DNA of 23,587 nucleotides from Chrysochromulina tobinii (GCA_001275005.1 JWZX01002922.1:1-23587); one strand, 5' to 3'. Counted from the stretch's first letter, positions 1 through 9,008 are shown. The notes: generated from the sequence alone by a model not told the origin. Numbers and translations: made by a program.

Positions 1-130
1 TTGCTGCACATCTGCGGAGGGAAGCAAACGGTGGAGGTCGTCCTCGTCGTGCGTGTGCTCGCAGCGGTAGCCATCGTCGTCAGCGTCTGCTGCGGCACCA
101 CAGCGCTCATCGAGCGTGGACGGGTCCCAC

Positions 131-510
131 GCTGCGTATACGCGGCCCTTCGTGCGTATACGCGGCCCATCGTGCGTTTACGCGGCCCATCGTGCGTAAA
201 CGCTGGGAAGTGCGTGATCCGTGAATGCGCACCCCAGGTGTGTATACGTGAGAAAGTGCGTTTACGCGAACGCTGGGTGCGTATATGCAAGAGGTGTGTT
301 TATGCACCCGGGTGCGTATACGCGAGATAGTGCGTTTACGCGAGCGGGGGGTGCGTATACGCAGCGGGTGCGTATACGCACCCGGGTGCGTATACGCGGG
401 TAGGTGCGTTTACGCGAGCGGTAGTACGTATACACAGCGGGTGCGTATACGTACCCCCTCGCGTATACACAAGTTTCTGCGTATACGCACCCCCGATCGC
501 GTAAACACAG
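131..510. repeat. Array of near-palindromic 10-mers GCGTATACGC / GCGTTTACGC
   Basis: About 19 copies of a 10-bp core occur at a spacing of roughly 17-21 bp. The first four cores sit at 134, 154, 174 and 194, exactly 20 bp apart, with nearly identical GGCCCWTC spacers; later units are less regular (for example 314, 353, 370, 388, 405, 443, 479). GCGTATACGC is its own reverse complement, and the GCGTTTACGC/GCGTAAACGC variants are near-palindromes, so both strands carry the same motif. The short open frames through the block are low-complexity consequences of the repeat and are not called as genes. Function is unknown; clustered protein-binding sites or an ordinary minisatellite are both possible. 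Confidence 0.85.
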
Positions 511-1918
511 GAAACGACAAACCGTAATGTGTAATGACGTTGGTGACGGTGTGGAGAAGATCTTCATGGGGGCCGGGTTGTCGAGTGACGTGTCGTCGCG
601 TCGTTCAATGTCGAACGTGTCGCCCGGTCGGTGATGTGTCGTGTTTGCCACACAGTGATTGGCTGTTCGGCTCGGCTCTCGGCTGCTGGGACCCCATCCG
701 ATCCGCGTTCGGGCCCCGTCGCGCACGCCGTCGCTCACCATTCGCTCACACTTCATTCGCTCACCCACATGAATAGAAATGAATAGGGTAGTAGATAGAT
801 GGGGATCAGAGGCACCACCCTGGGCAGGCGGGACGGTTCGTGCACGTGGACGAGGGACAAACGCACACCTCACCTGCGTGCTCTTGGGCTTTTCACAGAC
901 TTTGTACCGTTCACAACGTTTCACAGCGGCCACAAAGTTTGCTCGTCAATACAAATGGTGGACAGGAGGTCGGAGAGCGGCGCGGCGTGATTTTTAGTGA
1001 TTTTTAGACGCGGGTGGATTAGATTAGATCGGTGTAGTTTGTTTGACCCACGAAATGCTCAGCTACACTGACACGACAGAGCAGTCCACACCCGACTCGA
1101 CTCCGCCGCCGCGGAGACGTAGGCGCGTTGGCCGTATCGCGATCCCGCCCTGGCTCCGCCCATTTTCCTCGGTCGCGCACGGGATAGGAGGCACTTTCAC
1201 AGCAATTTACACACCTCGCTACGGGCACTTCACAGACTCTGCACAAAACCGTTTCACAGAGGGCCCCCAAAGTTGGCGATGTCAATGCCGATGATGGAAG
1301 TGCGTTCGGCCTCCCTCGCGCGCGCGGGCTGATTGCCCACTGCCCTCGTCGAGCCCGATGGCCTGCTTCCCTTTGACACGAGTTCCGCGGTATGCAATGC
1401 CCAACTCATCGCTCCATCCGGCCTTCGCTGCGCTCCCGTCCGCTCACCCTGCGCGCTGGGTTGACATCGAGCTGAGATGGGGGCCGATTTCCATGCGCGT
1501 CTGCACGACATGCTTCGCGCCTTCGGGGCCTCGGGAAGTCACTGGGACGCTGCCCTCTTATACTGCGGGGATCGCTTCCTACTCACGCGCCCTATGCCCT
1601 CGTCGAGCCCGATGGCCTGCTTCGCACACGTTCGGGGCCTTGGGAGCCACAGCTGCTTCGCACGCCCATACCACCTGCTCGGGGCTCGGGAGCCAGGCGT
1701 TGCGGCAGCGCGCCGTGGTCGCTTCGAGCGTCCTCGACGCGCCCTCGCGCCACGGCTGCCGCGGCCACCCGAGCTCCGAGGGGCCTGTGGGCGAGCTGCA
1801 TGCGCACCGCGACGGAGTGCGCGCCGCCGCCTCTCGAGCGTCACCGCGGAGCCGCGCGTGCCCCCCCGAATCCGCAGGTGGCCGAGCGGGCGAAGGCCTG
1901 TAGAGCGCGGCGGACGCG
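511..1918. other. Gene-free stretch upstream of the ankyrin gene
   Basis: No open frame here has a recognisable domain or convincing start. The sequence holds a 29-bp perfect direct repeat (1341-1369 and 1595-1623) and two diverged copies of a TTCACAGACT...CGTTTCACAG segment (about 891-942 and 1227-1275). The 3' part (about 1600-1918) is very GC-rich and may include the promoter and 5' UTR of the gene starting at 1919. No promoter element can be named with confidence. Confidence 0.5.
1341..1623. repeat. 29-bp perfect direct repeat, 254 bp apart
   Basis: The segments 1341-1369 and 1595-1623 are identical over 29 bases (beginning TGCCCTCGTCGAGC) and diverge immediately outside on both sides. 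No transposase or terminal inverted repeats are visible between them. It could be a small duplicated module of upstream or UTR sequence. Confidence 0.8.
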
Positions 1919-2688
1919 ATGAGCGACTCGATGGGCAAGGCCGTGTGGCAGGCCGCAAAGGACGGCAACGAGGCGGAGCTCAGGCGGCTGATCGAGCGTG
2001 GAGGCAACGTCAACTGGCACAATCCTGAGGTGCGCCGCCGCATGTGCCTCGCGTGGGCGCCTGCGTCGTCGCCGCCTCTGTTGCTTCGGTCGCCCTCGCC
2101 GCCGAGGCAGCGCCCGCCTTGCGCCGTTTCCCCACAGCCCAGACGGCGCTGGCCTTCTGCCGCCGCCTCGCCGACCCGCCGAGCTTGGCACACGCGTCCT
2201 CGACGGCGCGCGCCGCACCCCCGCGTGCCCCTTCGTCTCACCCCTTTGGCCCTTGATGATGGCTCCTGTGTGCCTCGTGTGCCAGGATGACGGACGCACA
2301 GCTCTCATGGTGGCCTCAGTGTTAGGGTACGAAGGGTGCGTCCGCCTCCTCCTCGACTCCGAGGCGATTGAGGTCAATGCCACGAGTGTAAGCCTCGAGC
2401 GTGCCCTCCCCCAAGCACATGCTATTGGTCAGCTTCAATGTCGTGATCCGTTGGTCTCCTGCCTTCTGTCTTCAGAACTATGGACGGTCAGCTCTGCATG
2501 GCGCGGCAATCAACGGCCGCCTCGCGATCGTCAAGCGTCTCCTCGAACAAGGCGCGGATCCGACGCTCCGAGACAGGGACGGTGACACTGCCCTCGACGA
2601 CGCGCGGCAGTATGGCCACAGCGAGGTCGTGGCCCTGCTGAGTGAGCCTCGGTCCGCGGATGGAGACCGACCCGAATGCGAGAACTGA
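1919..2688 (+). CDS. Small ankyrin-repeat protein, three exons
   Basis: Ankyrin repeats are protein-binding scaffolds. The gene model joins exons 1919-2029, 2286-2387 and 2476-2688, all phase 0, giving about 141 residues. The introns are 2030-2285 (GTGCGC...GCCAG) and 2388-2475 (GTAAGC...TTCAG). Exon 1 begins MSDSMGKAVWQAAKDGNEAELRRL, cited here only as its first half MSDSMGKAVWQAAKDG; exon 2 carries the DGRTALMVAS helix pair; exon 3 carries GRSALHGAAINGRLAIVKRL and then DGDTALDDARQYGHSEVVAL, which are typical ankyrin consensus features (G-x-TALH, A-x-x-G, VV-x-LL). The joined frame restores about four contiguous repeats, which strongly supports the splice sites. The ATG at 1919 is preceded by GCGG and gives the natural first ankyrin helix. 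The protein ends at a TGA just after the last repeat. No targeting signal is visible. It lies about 650 bp upstream of the kinase-RING gene, same strand. A longer transcript that skips the stop cannot be excluded. Confidence 0.8.
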
Positions 2689-3342
2689 ATGCGAGCTGAT
2701 TGCGAATTGATTGCGTGGGGCGCCGTATTGGGCACATACCGTTCACTGATTATCTGACGACGACGAACGAATGGCGGCAACCTGTCATGGGTTGCGGCCG
2801 ACTGCTCGCAACGGACCGCCTGTGCGGCGACACAGCGCCTTGAGATTGCTTTGGCAACGGTTACCGAACGAGCGAGTGCGAAGAGCCGTGATGGGCGCAT
2901 TTGGAGTCGGCGGCGGACTGGCGGCCTGGTTGGCAACTTGTTGGGGTTGAGGCCGGCCGCTCCGCCCGATACAGTCAGTGCTGGCACACAGACGCGCTCA
3001 GTCGCGCACTCAGCTGCGCTTTCAGAAGCACTTTCAGAAGCACTCAGCAGCAATCAGAAGCAATCAGCAGCAATCAGAAGCAATCCGCAGCAATCAGTCG
3101 CCCCACGCCGTCGTCCTCGGAGAGGGCGCTGCTGCCTCTTCTGCCACTGACTGCCTTGCCATCTTGGCGACCACCCTTCCCGAGCTGTGCGTGCCCTCGC
3201 GCTTCCTGATTGCATGCGATGACGCGCCGTGATGGGCACCACGTGGTCTCCACTGAGTCTCCTTCTTATCTCCTCCTGCCTTGTGATTTTGTGGTCGACC
3301 GATCTCAAGCGCCAAGCTGTGCGTGCCCTCGCGCGTCCACAG
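2689..3342. other. Interval between ankyrin and kinase genes; probably holds the kinase 5' end or intron
   Basis: No credible ATG-started exon was identified. It contains a decameric CAATCAGMAG repeat tract (about 3009-3098) and a 20-bp exact repeat (AGCTGTGCGTGCCCTCGCGC at 3183-3202 and 3315-3334). The second copy leads directly into the likely 3' splice site GTCCACAG at 3335-3342. The kinase reading frame has a stop at 3284 and no ATG between it and the coding region, so a spliced upstream exon or a non-AUG start is needed. Confidence 0.5.
3009..3098. repeat. Decameric CAATCAGAAG/CAATCAGCAG tandem tract
   Basis: A run of 10-bp units reads TTCAGAAGCA, CTTTCAGAAG, then CAATCAGAAG, CAATCAGCAG, CAATCAGAAG, CAATCCGCAG. 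It lies in non-coding sequence upstream of the kinase and shares the 10-bp period, though not the sequence, with the intron repeats of the armadillo gene. Confidence 0.75.
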
Positions 3343-4887
3343 GGACGAGGCGCAGCGGAACGAGGCGCAGCGGCGAGAGGCAGAGCGGCGCGAGGCAGAG
3401 CAGCTCGCGTCCGCTCTGGCGGCGAGCCGGCTCACGCCCGTTGCCGAGCGGCCGCCACCTGCGCCACGCCTCGTGCAGACGCCCACCCCTGTGCCGGTCC
3501 CTCTCGCCGAGTTGGTGGCAGCGACGGCGGGGTGGGCGGCGGCCCGCAAGGTGGGCGAGGGCGGCTTCGGCGTAGTTTACCGGGCAGACGCGCTGCCGTC
3601 GCGGCCCGTGTTGGGGCCGGTGGCAATCAAGCGCCTGGGCGCGGACAGCCAGCAAGGGCTCAATGAGCTGATGAGCGAGGTGCAGCTGCTCGGCACTTGC
3701 CGGCACGAGCATCTGCTGCCGCTGCTCGCCTTCTGCTATGAGGGCGGCGTCGGCTGCCTCGTCTACCCTCTGATGGCGGGCGGCAGCCTCGAAGACAGGC
3801 TGGTCCGCGACGACGACGCGTCGCGCCGACTGGCTTCGCTCCTGCCGGCTGCCGGCGGCGCGCGGCCGCCTCTGACGTGGCAGCAGCGGCTGCGCGCGGT
3901 GCGCGATGCAACGCGTGCACTCGTCTTCCTGCACACGCAGACGGCGACTCGACCCGTCATCTTGCACCGTGACATCAAGCCGGCCAACGTCCTGCTCGAC
4001 CTCGAGGGCAATGCCAAGCTGGCCGACGGTGTGCCGTACATGCCTAGCTCTCGCTCTCACCGCCCTGTGGTCCCCCCTATACTACCTCTCTCCCATGAGT
4101 CCCCCGAAACCCTCTCGCTCTCACCGCCCTGGTCCCCCCTATACTCCCTCCCCCGAAACCCTCTCGCTCGCGCCTCGCCTCCCTACTCCCCCTGATCCCT
4201 TCCCTCCCATGGGTACCCCCAAACCTGCCCGCCTCTGCAGTTGGCCTTGCCAAGCAGGCGCACGAGATGCAAGGGGGGCGCACCCACCTGACCACGCGCA
4301 ACCTCGCCGGCACCAATGGGTACATCGACCCGCTCTACGCCGACAGCGGCCAGTACTCGCAGACGACGGATGCATACGCGATGGGCGTCACCCTGCTCGT
4401 CGCCCTCAGCGGCCGGCGCGCGCCGCAGGCCAAGGACGCCGCGGACGACGCGCTCGAAGATCTCACCGACGGCGCCGCGCTGCAGCGAGCTCTCGATCCA
4501 GTTGCGGGCTGGCCCGAGCCAGCGGCACGGGAGCTACTGGGCATCGTCAAGGGCCTCTACTGGGAACGTCGGCAGCAGCGTCGCATGTCTCTGGCGAGCG
4601 CTCTCGAGACGATCGAGCGGGTGTGCGAGGACCAAAGCGTGCGCCCAGGCATGGCCGAGCCGGCAGCCGATGCCGACGCCCCTCGCATGTGCGTCATCTG
4701 CATGGACGCGCCGCGGACGACGCGCTTCCGCCCTTGCGGCCACTCGCAGTGCTGCGAGGCATGCGCGGCGCTGGTCATTGGTCGCGGCGGTGGCGCCTCA
4801 CGGTGCCCATACTGCCGCACATCTATCACTACGATGGTGACCGACCCCAACATCACCAACGAGGTGACCTTCGTGGGCCTCTCGTGA
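3343..4887 (+). CDS. Pelle/RLK-like protein kinase fused to C-terminal RING finger (5' end incomplete)
   Basis: The product would phosphorylate Ser/Thr substrates and may act as an E3 ubiquitin ligase through its RING. Exons seen are 3343-4028 and 4241-4887, joined in phase 1 across a 212-bp GT...AG intron. An Arg/Glu/Gln-rich helix (repeated EAQR/EAER, about 3347-3410) is followed by a Pro-rich linker and the kinase domain: glycine loop VGEGGFGVVY (about 3551-3580), VAIK lysine (about 3620), HRDIKPANVLLD (about 3966-4001), and the RLK-like GTNGYIDPLY segment (about 4310-4340). The splice creates Asp-Val-Gly where most kinases have DFG. The RING shows CVIC, PCGH, CCEAC and CPYC (about 4690-4815), a C3HC4 pattern, placed near the C terminus as in many single-subunit E3s. 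The start is unresolved: there is no in-frame ATG before the kinase domain after a stop at 3284, and CCACAG at 3337-3342 is a good acceptor. Kinase and RING calls are firm; full length is not. Confidence 0.82.
4029..4240 (+). other. Intron of the kinase-RING gene, containing a tandem repeat
   Basis: The GTGTGC donor and CTCTGCAG acceptor restore the activation-loop frame. Inside, a CTCTCGCTCTCACCGCCCTG-headed unit starts at 4048, again at 4112, and a decayed third copy starts at 4161, with CCCCTATACT and CCCCGAAACC shared between units. Confidence 0.75.
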
Positions 4888-5433
4888 GCAACGCTCGTGT
4901 GACGTGTGACTACCGGAGGTGGCCTCTATTGAATCGGGGCCGCCGTGCGCGCCAGGGGCTTGGTATGGGTCGCACGCGCGCGTCTCTGAACTCTGACGAC
5001 GCGTGTGAGAGAGTGCCGGAGTACGAATTTAGGTTCTGGCGGTTCCCGCATGCTCGGCCGGCCTCGGGGCTCCTAGTATTATACAGGGACGTCAGGGTCG
5101 GACCCGGTATGGACCCGACTTACTTGAACAAAACTACAAAAGCACATGACACATCATGATGATGAATGATGTTTCTCGCGTATCGTATGTGAAATAGCTC
5201 AAATGGAGCCGGTTCCCGTTACGAGAGGCCGCGGATCCTCCTTCTACGGACTACACAAGCGCCACGTGATTCAAGCGCTTTGAGTTCTGATCCGACTCGA
5301 CGACACCAGCGTGATTCCAGTCCCCACACCGGCGGACTACCGTTGTCACACGACGACGAATAATTTAACAAATGGAAAACATTCGATACCGTACTCATAG
5401 GAGGTGAACTTCTCAGAAGACGGCTGGGGCTGC
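4888..5433. other. Convergent intergenic region, no gene seen
   Basis: This 546-bp stretch separates the 3' ends of the kinase-RING gene (+) and the methyltransferase gene (-). It is visibly less GC-rich than the kinase gene. A short CATCATGATGATGAATGATG run lies at about 5153-5172. No domain-bearing frame, RNA gene or clear polyadenylation signal was recognised. Confidence 0.5.
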
Positions 5434-6432
5434 TCACTTGCCATTCATCATGGTCACCCTCGAAGACCTACCCGACGCGAGCTTCAGCACGTCCATCGTG
5501 AAGTTCACCTGGAGTCCCTTCCGAGTCTTGTACGAGTAATAGCCAAACCCTCCGCGCGTCGTGCCGTTGGGTATATGACGCGCAACCTCGTCAAGGAGGC
5601 CGGGTACGGGCTTTCCCCAGTTAATAAGTCGATACTCTTCATCGAGTATGCGCGTTGGATTCGGACACGCTTCCGAAAGCATCCTCAAAGATTGCTTGAG
5701 CGCAACACCGGCGAGCCTCTTTTCTTGTGGCAAGATGTGCAAGTGCCACTCGACCTGCAGGAACGACAGCCTGCACAAGGCACCACTCGTCACTAGCCGT
5801 GGTAGCAACTTATATTCACTACCTTCAATATCCAGCTTCAAAAGCGCCACGTCGGTCTCTTCAAGCGTCTGCAGCAGGAACTCAGCCAAGTCGATCGCTG
5901 GTGTCTCAACAACCCGAGTGACACTGCAACCGGAGCAGGAAATCGTCGCCTCGTGATCAGCAGTCGTCTGTGCCATCTGAGATGTGTGGCCGACACCGCG
6001 AACCGGCGTTGTGAGGTTTAGCGTTGTGTTGGACGTCCATGCAGCAAATGGCAGCAGGAGACCATGGCTGCCCTGTTTGTCACATTCAGTGGCCAAGGCC
6101 CTGAGCCGACTGTGGAATATTTGCTGTGGCTCCACCATAATGAATCGCACACTCTTGCGGCGCAATGCCGTCACGCACGGGAGGTTCAAGACGTCGTGAG
6201 CCATGCTGCGCGACCAATCACCATTGTTGCTCCCAACATCGATAATCACAATGCGGCGCCCTTTCCCCTTTTGAGGGCCTGGTCGACACCCCAATGTCTT
6301 TTGTACACTATCGTAGAACGACTGCTGGAAGTGTTCCAGCTCGTGTGTGCCCGCTGAAGACAACCGCTTGCCGCGCGCGGGGGAGTCGTAGACCAGAAGG
6401 AGCATCGAGAGAGCGAGACGCGTTGCGCTCAT
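5434..6432 (-). CDS. FkbM-family SAM-dependent methyltransferase, 332 aa
   Basis: FkbM-type enzymes transfer a methyl group from S-adenosylmethionine, commonly to hydroxyls of sugars or secondary metabolites. The Rossmann SAM-binding motif IIDVGSNNGDWS is at residues 63-74, the acidic strand-2 end FIMVEPQ at about 97-103, and the family-typical LLKLDIEGSEYKLL at about 197-210. The N terminus (MSATRLALSMLLLVY) is hydrophobic and could be a signal peptide or signal anchor, which would place the enzyme in the secretory pathway. Several N-x-S/T sites (for example NTTLNLT) fit that. The gene is a single exon from the ATG complementary to 6430-6432. Its GC content is clearly lower than that of the kinase, sterol and armadillo genes (about 55-58% in hand-counted lines versus about 70-75%). 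The substrate cannot be predicted. It is divergent from the Rieske oxygenase gene. Confidence 0.85.
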   Translation of the reverse strand: MSATRLALSMLLLVYDSPARGKRLSSAGTHELEHFQQSFYDSVQKTLGCRPGPQKGKGRRIVIIDVGSNNGDWSRSMAHDVLNLPCVTALRRKSVRFIMVEPQQIFHSRLRALATECDKQGSHGLLLPFAAWTSNTTLNLTTPVRGVGHTSQMAQTTADHEATISCSGCSVTRVVETPAIDLAEFLLQTLEETDVALLKLDIEGSEYKLLPRLVTSGALCRLSFLQVEWHLHILPQEKRLAGVALKQSLRMLSEACPNPTRILDEEYRLINWGKPVPGLLDEVARHIPNGTTRGGFGYYSYKTRKGLQVNFTMDVLKLASGRSSRVTMMNGK

Positions 6433-6647
6433 TTGCGAGTGGACGAAACCCAGCCCCTCCTTTTCAAATTGTGAATCGGGGCGCCCACACGAATGACAAC
6501 GAGAACCTCGGATGACCCAGTCCTTCCCGGTGTATTTTTTCCGGAGCCCCCAAGTCCCCTGTGCAAAGAACTTTGCCGGTAGAAGATCCGGAGTCTCCGA
6601 TAGAGCATATCAGCGCGAATCCGCAATCACCGGAAGCTGCGAAAATC
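6433..6647. promoter_or_regulatory. Short divergent intergenic region (possible bidirectional promoter)
   Basis: The methyltransferase (-) and Rieske oxygenase (+) start codons are only 215 bp apart, so promoters and 5' UTRs of both must fit here or overlap. No TATA box or known operator was recognised; this is inferred from gene arrangement only. Confidence 0.35.
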
Positions 6648-8201
6648 ATGTTCTCCCGCCCGAAGCTTTCGCCTCCGCCGCCGCCGCCGCCGCCTCCGAC
6701 GCTGATGCCCGACGTGCTCGCGACTGCCGCCATCCTTCTTGTCGTCACTGCACTCCTTTGGTACATCCCCTCTTGGCTCAATTCGCTCTGGATGCGGTCG
6801 ATACGAACGCCGAATTTTCACCGTTCGAACGCCAAGCGCTATCGCAGGCGGCAAAGAGAGGCCTTTCCGCCTCCGTACCCTAATGGCTGGTACCACATCT
6901 GCAATGCAGCCGACGTGGCGCACGGACGTGTGCATGCCATCTCCGCGCTCGGACTCGACCTCGTCGCCTTCCGTGAGCAACTTAGCGGCCGAGTGGGAGT
7001 GCTCTCTGCGCACTGCCCACACCTGGGTGCGCACCTCGCCGAAGGCGGCATGGTTGTCGGCGACAGCATCAAGTGCCCGTTCCACGGGTGGCGCTTCAAT
7101 GCCGACGGCAAGGTCGTGGAGATCCCCTACACGCGCCTGCCTGCCGTGCCAGAGCGATGCAAGACACCCAAGTACGAGGCGGCCGAGTTCCTCGGGATGG
7201 TCTTCCTCTGGTTCGACGCCGAGGGTCGGCCGCCGGCTTGGCAGCTGCACGTGCACGAGGACCTGCTGCCGGGCGGACTGCACAGCCGCCACCGCCTCGT
7301 GCGAAGTCGCTCGGCTTCCTTTGGCATGCATGTGTGCGAGATGGTCGAGAACTCCGCGGATGCATACCACTTCCAGACACTGCACGCGCCGCTGCCCGTC
7401 CCGATGCTCGAGCACGTAGTCGGGTGCACCCACACGTGCACGCAGCGCTACCCCGAGCCGCCTTGCGCCGACCAAGACTCACCAGCCACCGCCGCCGCCG
7501 GCCCCAAGCCCGCCAATACGAGCTGTGGGGAAAGCTCGCCCCTCGACTCGACGACGGCGCGGCCGCCGTCGCCATCGTCGCCACTGCACCTTGCGTACTT
7601 CACGGAGCGCATGTCTGACATACGACTCGGCCCATCGGCGCCACGCACGTCGGCTGACGGCCTCTCGCTGCGCGCAGTGCTCCCGGGCGCGTCGGTTCCT
7701 AATTAGGAGTCTCGAACCCTCTCCTTCCTTATTAGGAGTCTCGAACCTCTCCGAATCCCACCCCTCCATCCGAGCTACACGCCCTTGCCTGCCTGCCTGC
7801 GTGATGCCTGCGCCCCAAACCCCACCCCGCAGTTGATCATGGGCGGCTTCATCACGAACGTTACGTTCGAAGGCCCTTCGGTCATCCACTTTGCAATCAC
7901 GACACCGTTCGGCGTCCTGCGGCTTGTGAAAACGCTACTGCCGATCGCGCCATTCACGCAGCACGTCGAGATGCGCTGGTACGCGCCGCCGTTCTGCCCG
8001 ACGTTTTTCGTGCTCCTCATGTCTTCCATCGCCGCAAGGGCACTCGAGCAAGACCGACGCGTGTGGGAGAATAAGATGTACCGCGCCAATATGATGCTTG
8101 TCTCGGGCGACGGGCCCTTCCCGGCCTTCCGGCGCTGGTGGGCGCGCTTCTATAGCGAGTCGTCCGACAAGCTCGGCCGCGGCGACGAGCTCGACTGGTG
8201 A
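6648..8201 (+). CDS. Rieske oxygenase, cholesterol 7-desaturase (Neverland/DAF-36)-like
   Basis: Enzymes of this family introduce the C7-C8 double bond of sterols in the ER membrane (for example cholesterol to 7-dehydrocholesterol). Exons 6648-7676 and 7833-8201 join in phase 0 across a GTGCTC...CCGCAG intron, giving about 465 residues. From the ATG at 6648 come a poly-Pro stretch, a transmembrane segment (about residues 22-41), the PPPYPNGWY entry motif, and the Rieske [2Fe-2S] ligands in CPHLGAH (C123, H125) and CPFHGW (C143, H146). The mononuclear iron motif NSADAYHFQTLH supplies D238, H241 and H246. Exon 2 holds the C-terminal block typical of these enzymes (WENKMYRAN, then FRRWWARFYSE). 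An unusual Pro/Ser/Ala-rich stretch of about 65 residues precedes the splice junction. GTG at 6561 is in frame but ATG at 6648 is the natural eukaryotic start. Substrate is inferred from family; other Rieske sterol oxygenases are possible. Confidence 0.85.
7677..7832 (+). other. Intron of the Rieske oxygenase gene
   Basis: The 156-bp GT...AG intron contains a short direct duplication of ATTAGGAGTCTCGAACC (about 7703-7719 and 7731-7747) and a TGCC run (about 7788-7800). Both sides are phase 0, and an in-frame stop at 7704 shows it must be removed. Confidence 0.7.
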
Positions 8202-8409
8202 GCTCAACTGGGGAGCTCAACTGATGAGCTCAACTGGGGAGCTCGACTGGTGAGCTCGATTGGTGAGCTCAACTGGGGAGCTCGATTGGGAAGCTCGACT
8301 GGGGAGCTCAACTGATGAGCTCGACTGGGAGCTCGATTGGGGAGCTCGATTGGGGAACTCGATGGGGGAACTCGATTGGGGAGCTCGATTGGGGAGCTCG
8401 ATTGGGGAA
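8187..8409. repeat. 13-bp minisatellite, 17 units, consensus GAGCTCRAYTGGK
   Basis: Units start at 8187, 8200, 8213, 8226, 8239, 8252, 8265, 8278, 8291, 8304, 8317, then 8329 (one 12-bp unit), 8342, 8355, 8368, 8381 and 8394. The spacing is otherwise exactly 13 bp. The first unit encodes the last residues (Glu-Leu-Asp-Trp) and stop codon of the Rieske oxygenase, so the array grew out of or into the coding end. Most units carry the palindrome GAGCTC. Confidence 0.95.
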
Positions 8410-9008
8410 GACGTGCGCACCTCTCCTCTGCGGATCTTCGGAATCAGAACTTTGGTGTGCCTTGCAACTGCGAACCACAATCGTGAATGCGGGCAGAGGG
8501 ATTTCTCTCAGTGTGCGGAGTGGCACGGTCGGTGCGACGACCCTGGGTGAATTGGCTGTTAACACTCCCGGCCGCCTACTCGGAATCTATGGTAGGGCAC
8601 GCAGGATTAGGTGTTGAGGAGAGGCGTGGGCCTCCAAGTCGCAAGTGTATAGCAGGTTTGAGGTTCGTGGTGATGTAGTCGCGTCGTCGGAAACGGACGA
8701 TGTGTGCGGTGTGAGCGTTCTGAGCGGTAGTCCGGTCGTCGTCGGGCCAAGCGTCGCGATGTCATTTCGTCATCGCACGCAACGCACTGGGCGGCCTCAA
8801 CGTACAACGATCCGCGCCCGATCCGCCCCCCGTCCGGTCCCGGATCCGTGAGGACATGTGTTCGGTTACAGCCGATTCGGAACTCCTTGCACTTTGCACA
8901 GCCGCGTCTCTTAGTGATCACGCAGGCTCGCCGTGGCCTCTCGTGCGAGGGCCCTCGAGACCCGAGTGTGTTCGCGCGTCAATCTTTGGGGGCTTGCTGG
9001 CGCCCGCG
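8410..9008. other. Convergent intergenic region, no gene seen
   Basis: About 600 bp lie between the minisatellite and the 3' end of the membrane-protein gene on the other strand. Short frames on both strands show no recognisable domain. No RNA gene or repeat stood out. Confidence 0.5.

Noticed and set aside
131-510. Possible CRISPR array
   Set aside because: The repeated core is only 10-12 bp, spacers are similar to one another and short, and there are no cas genes; the context is eukaryotic.
262-933. 223-codon minus-strand open frame
   Set aside because: Its C-terminal half is a translation of the palindromic repeat array and the rest shows no domain; a by-product of repeats and high GC.
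2642-3342. Direct splice of the ankyrin exon (GTGAGC at 2642) to the kinase exon (after CCACAG at 3342)
   Set aside because: Phases do not match: the donor leaves one base and the acceptor exon supplies only one base before the kinase frame codon, so the kinase frame would be lost.
3229-3666. Alternative-frame open reading frame across the kinase start
   Set aside because: It is out of frame with the kinase domain and has no recognisable motif; coding evidence supports the other frame.
6561-6647. GTG start giving 29 extra residues on the Rieske oxygenase
   Set aside because: GTG is not a normal start in a nuclear gene and the extra residues show no family resemblance; ATG at 6648 precedes the membrane anchor suitably.
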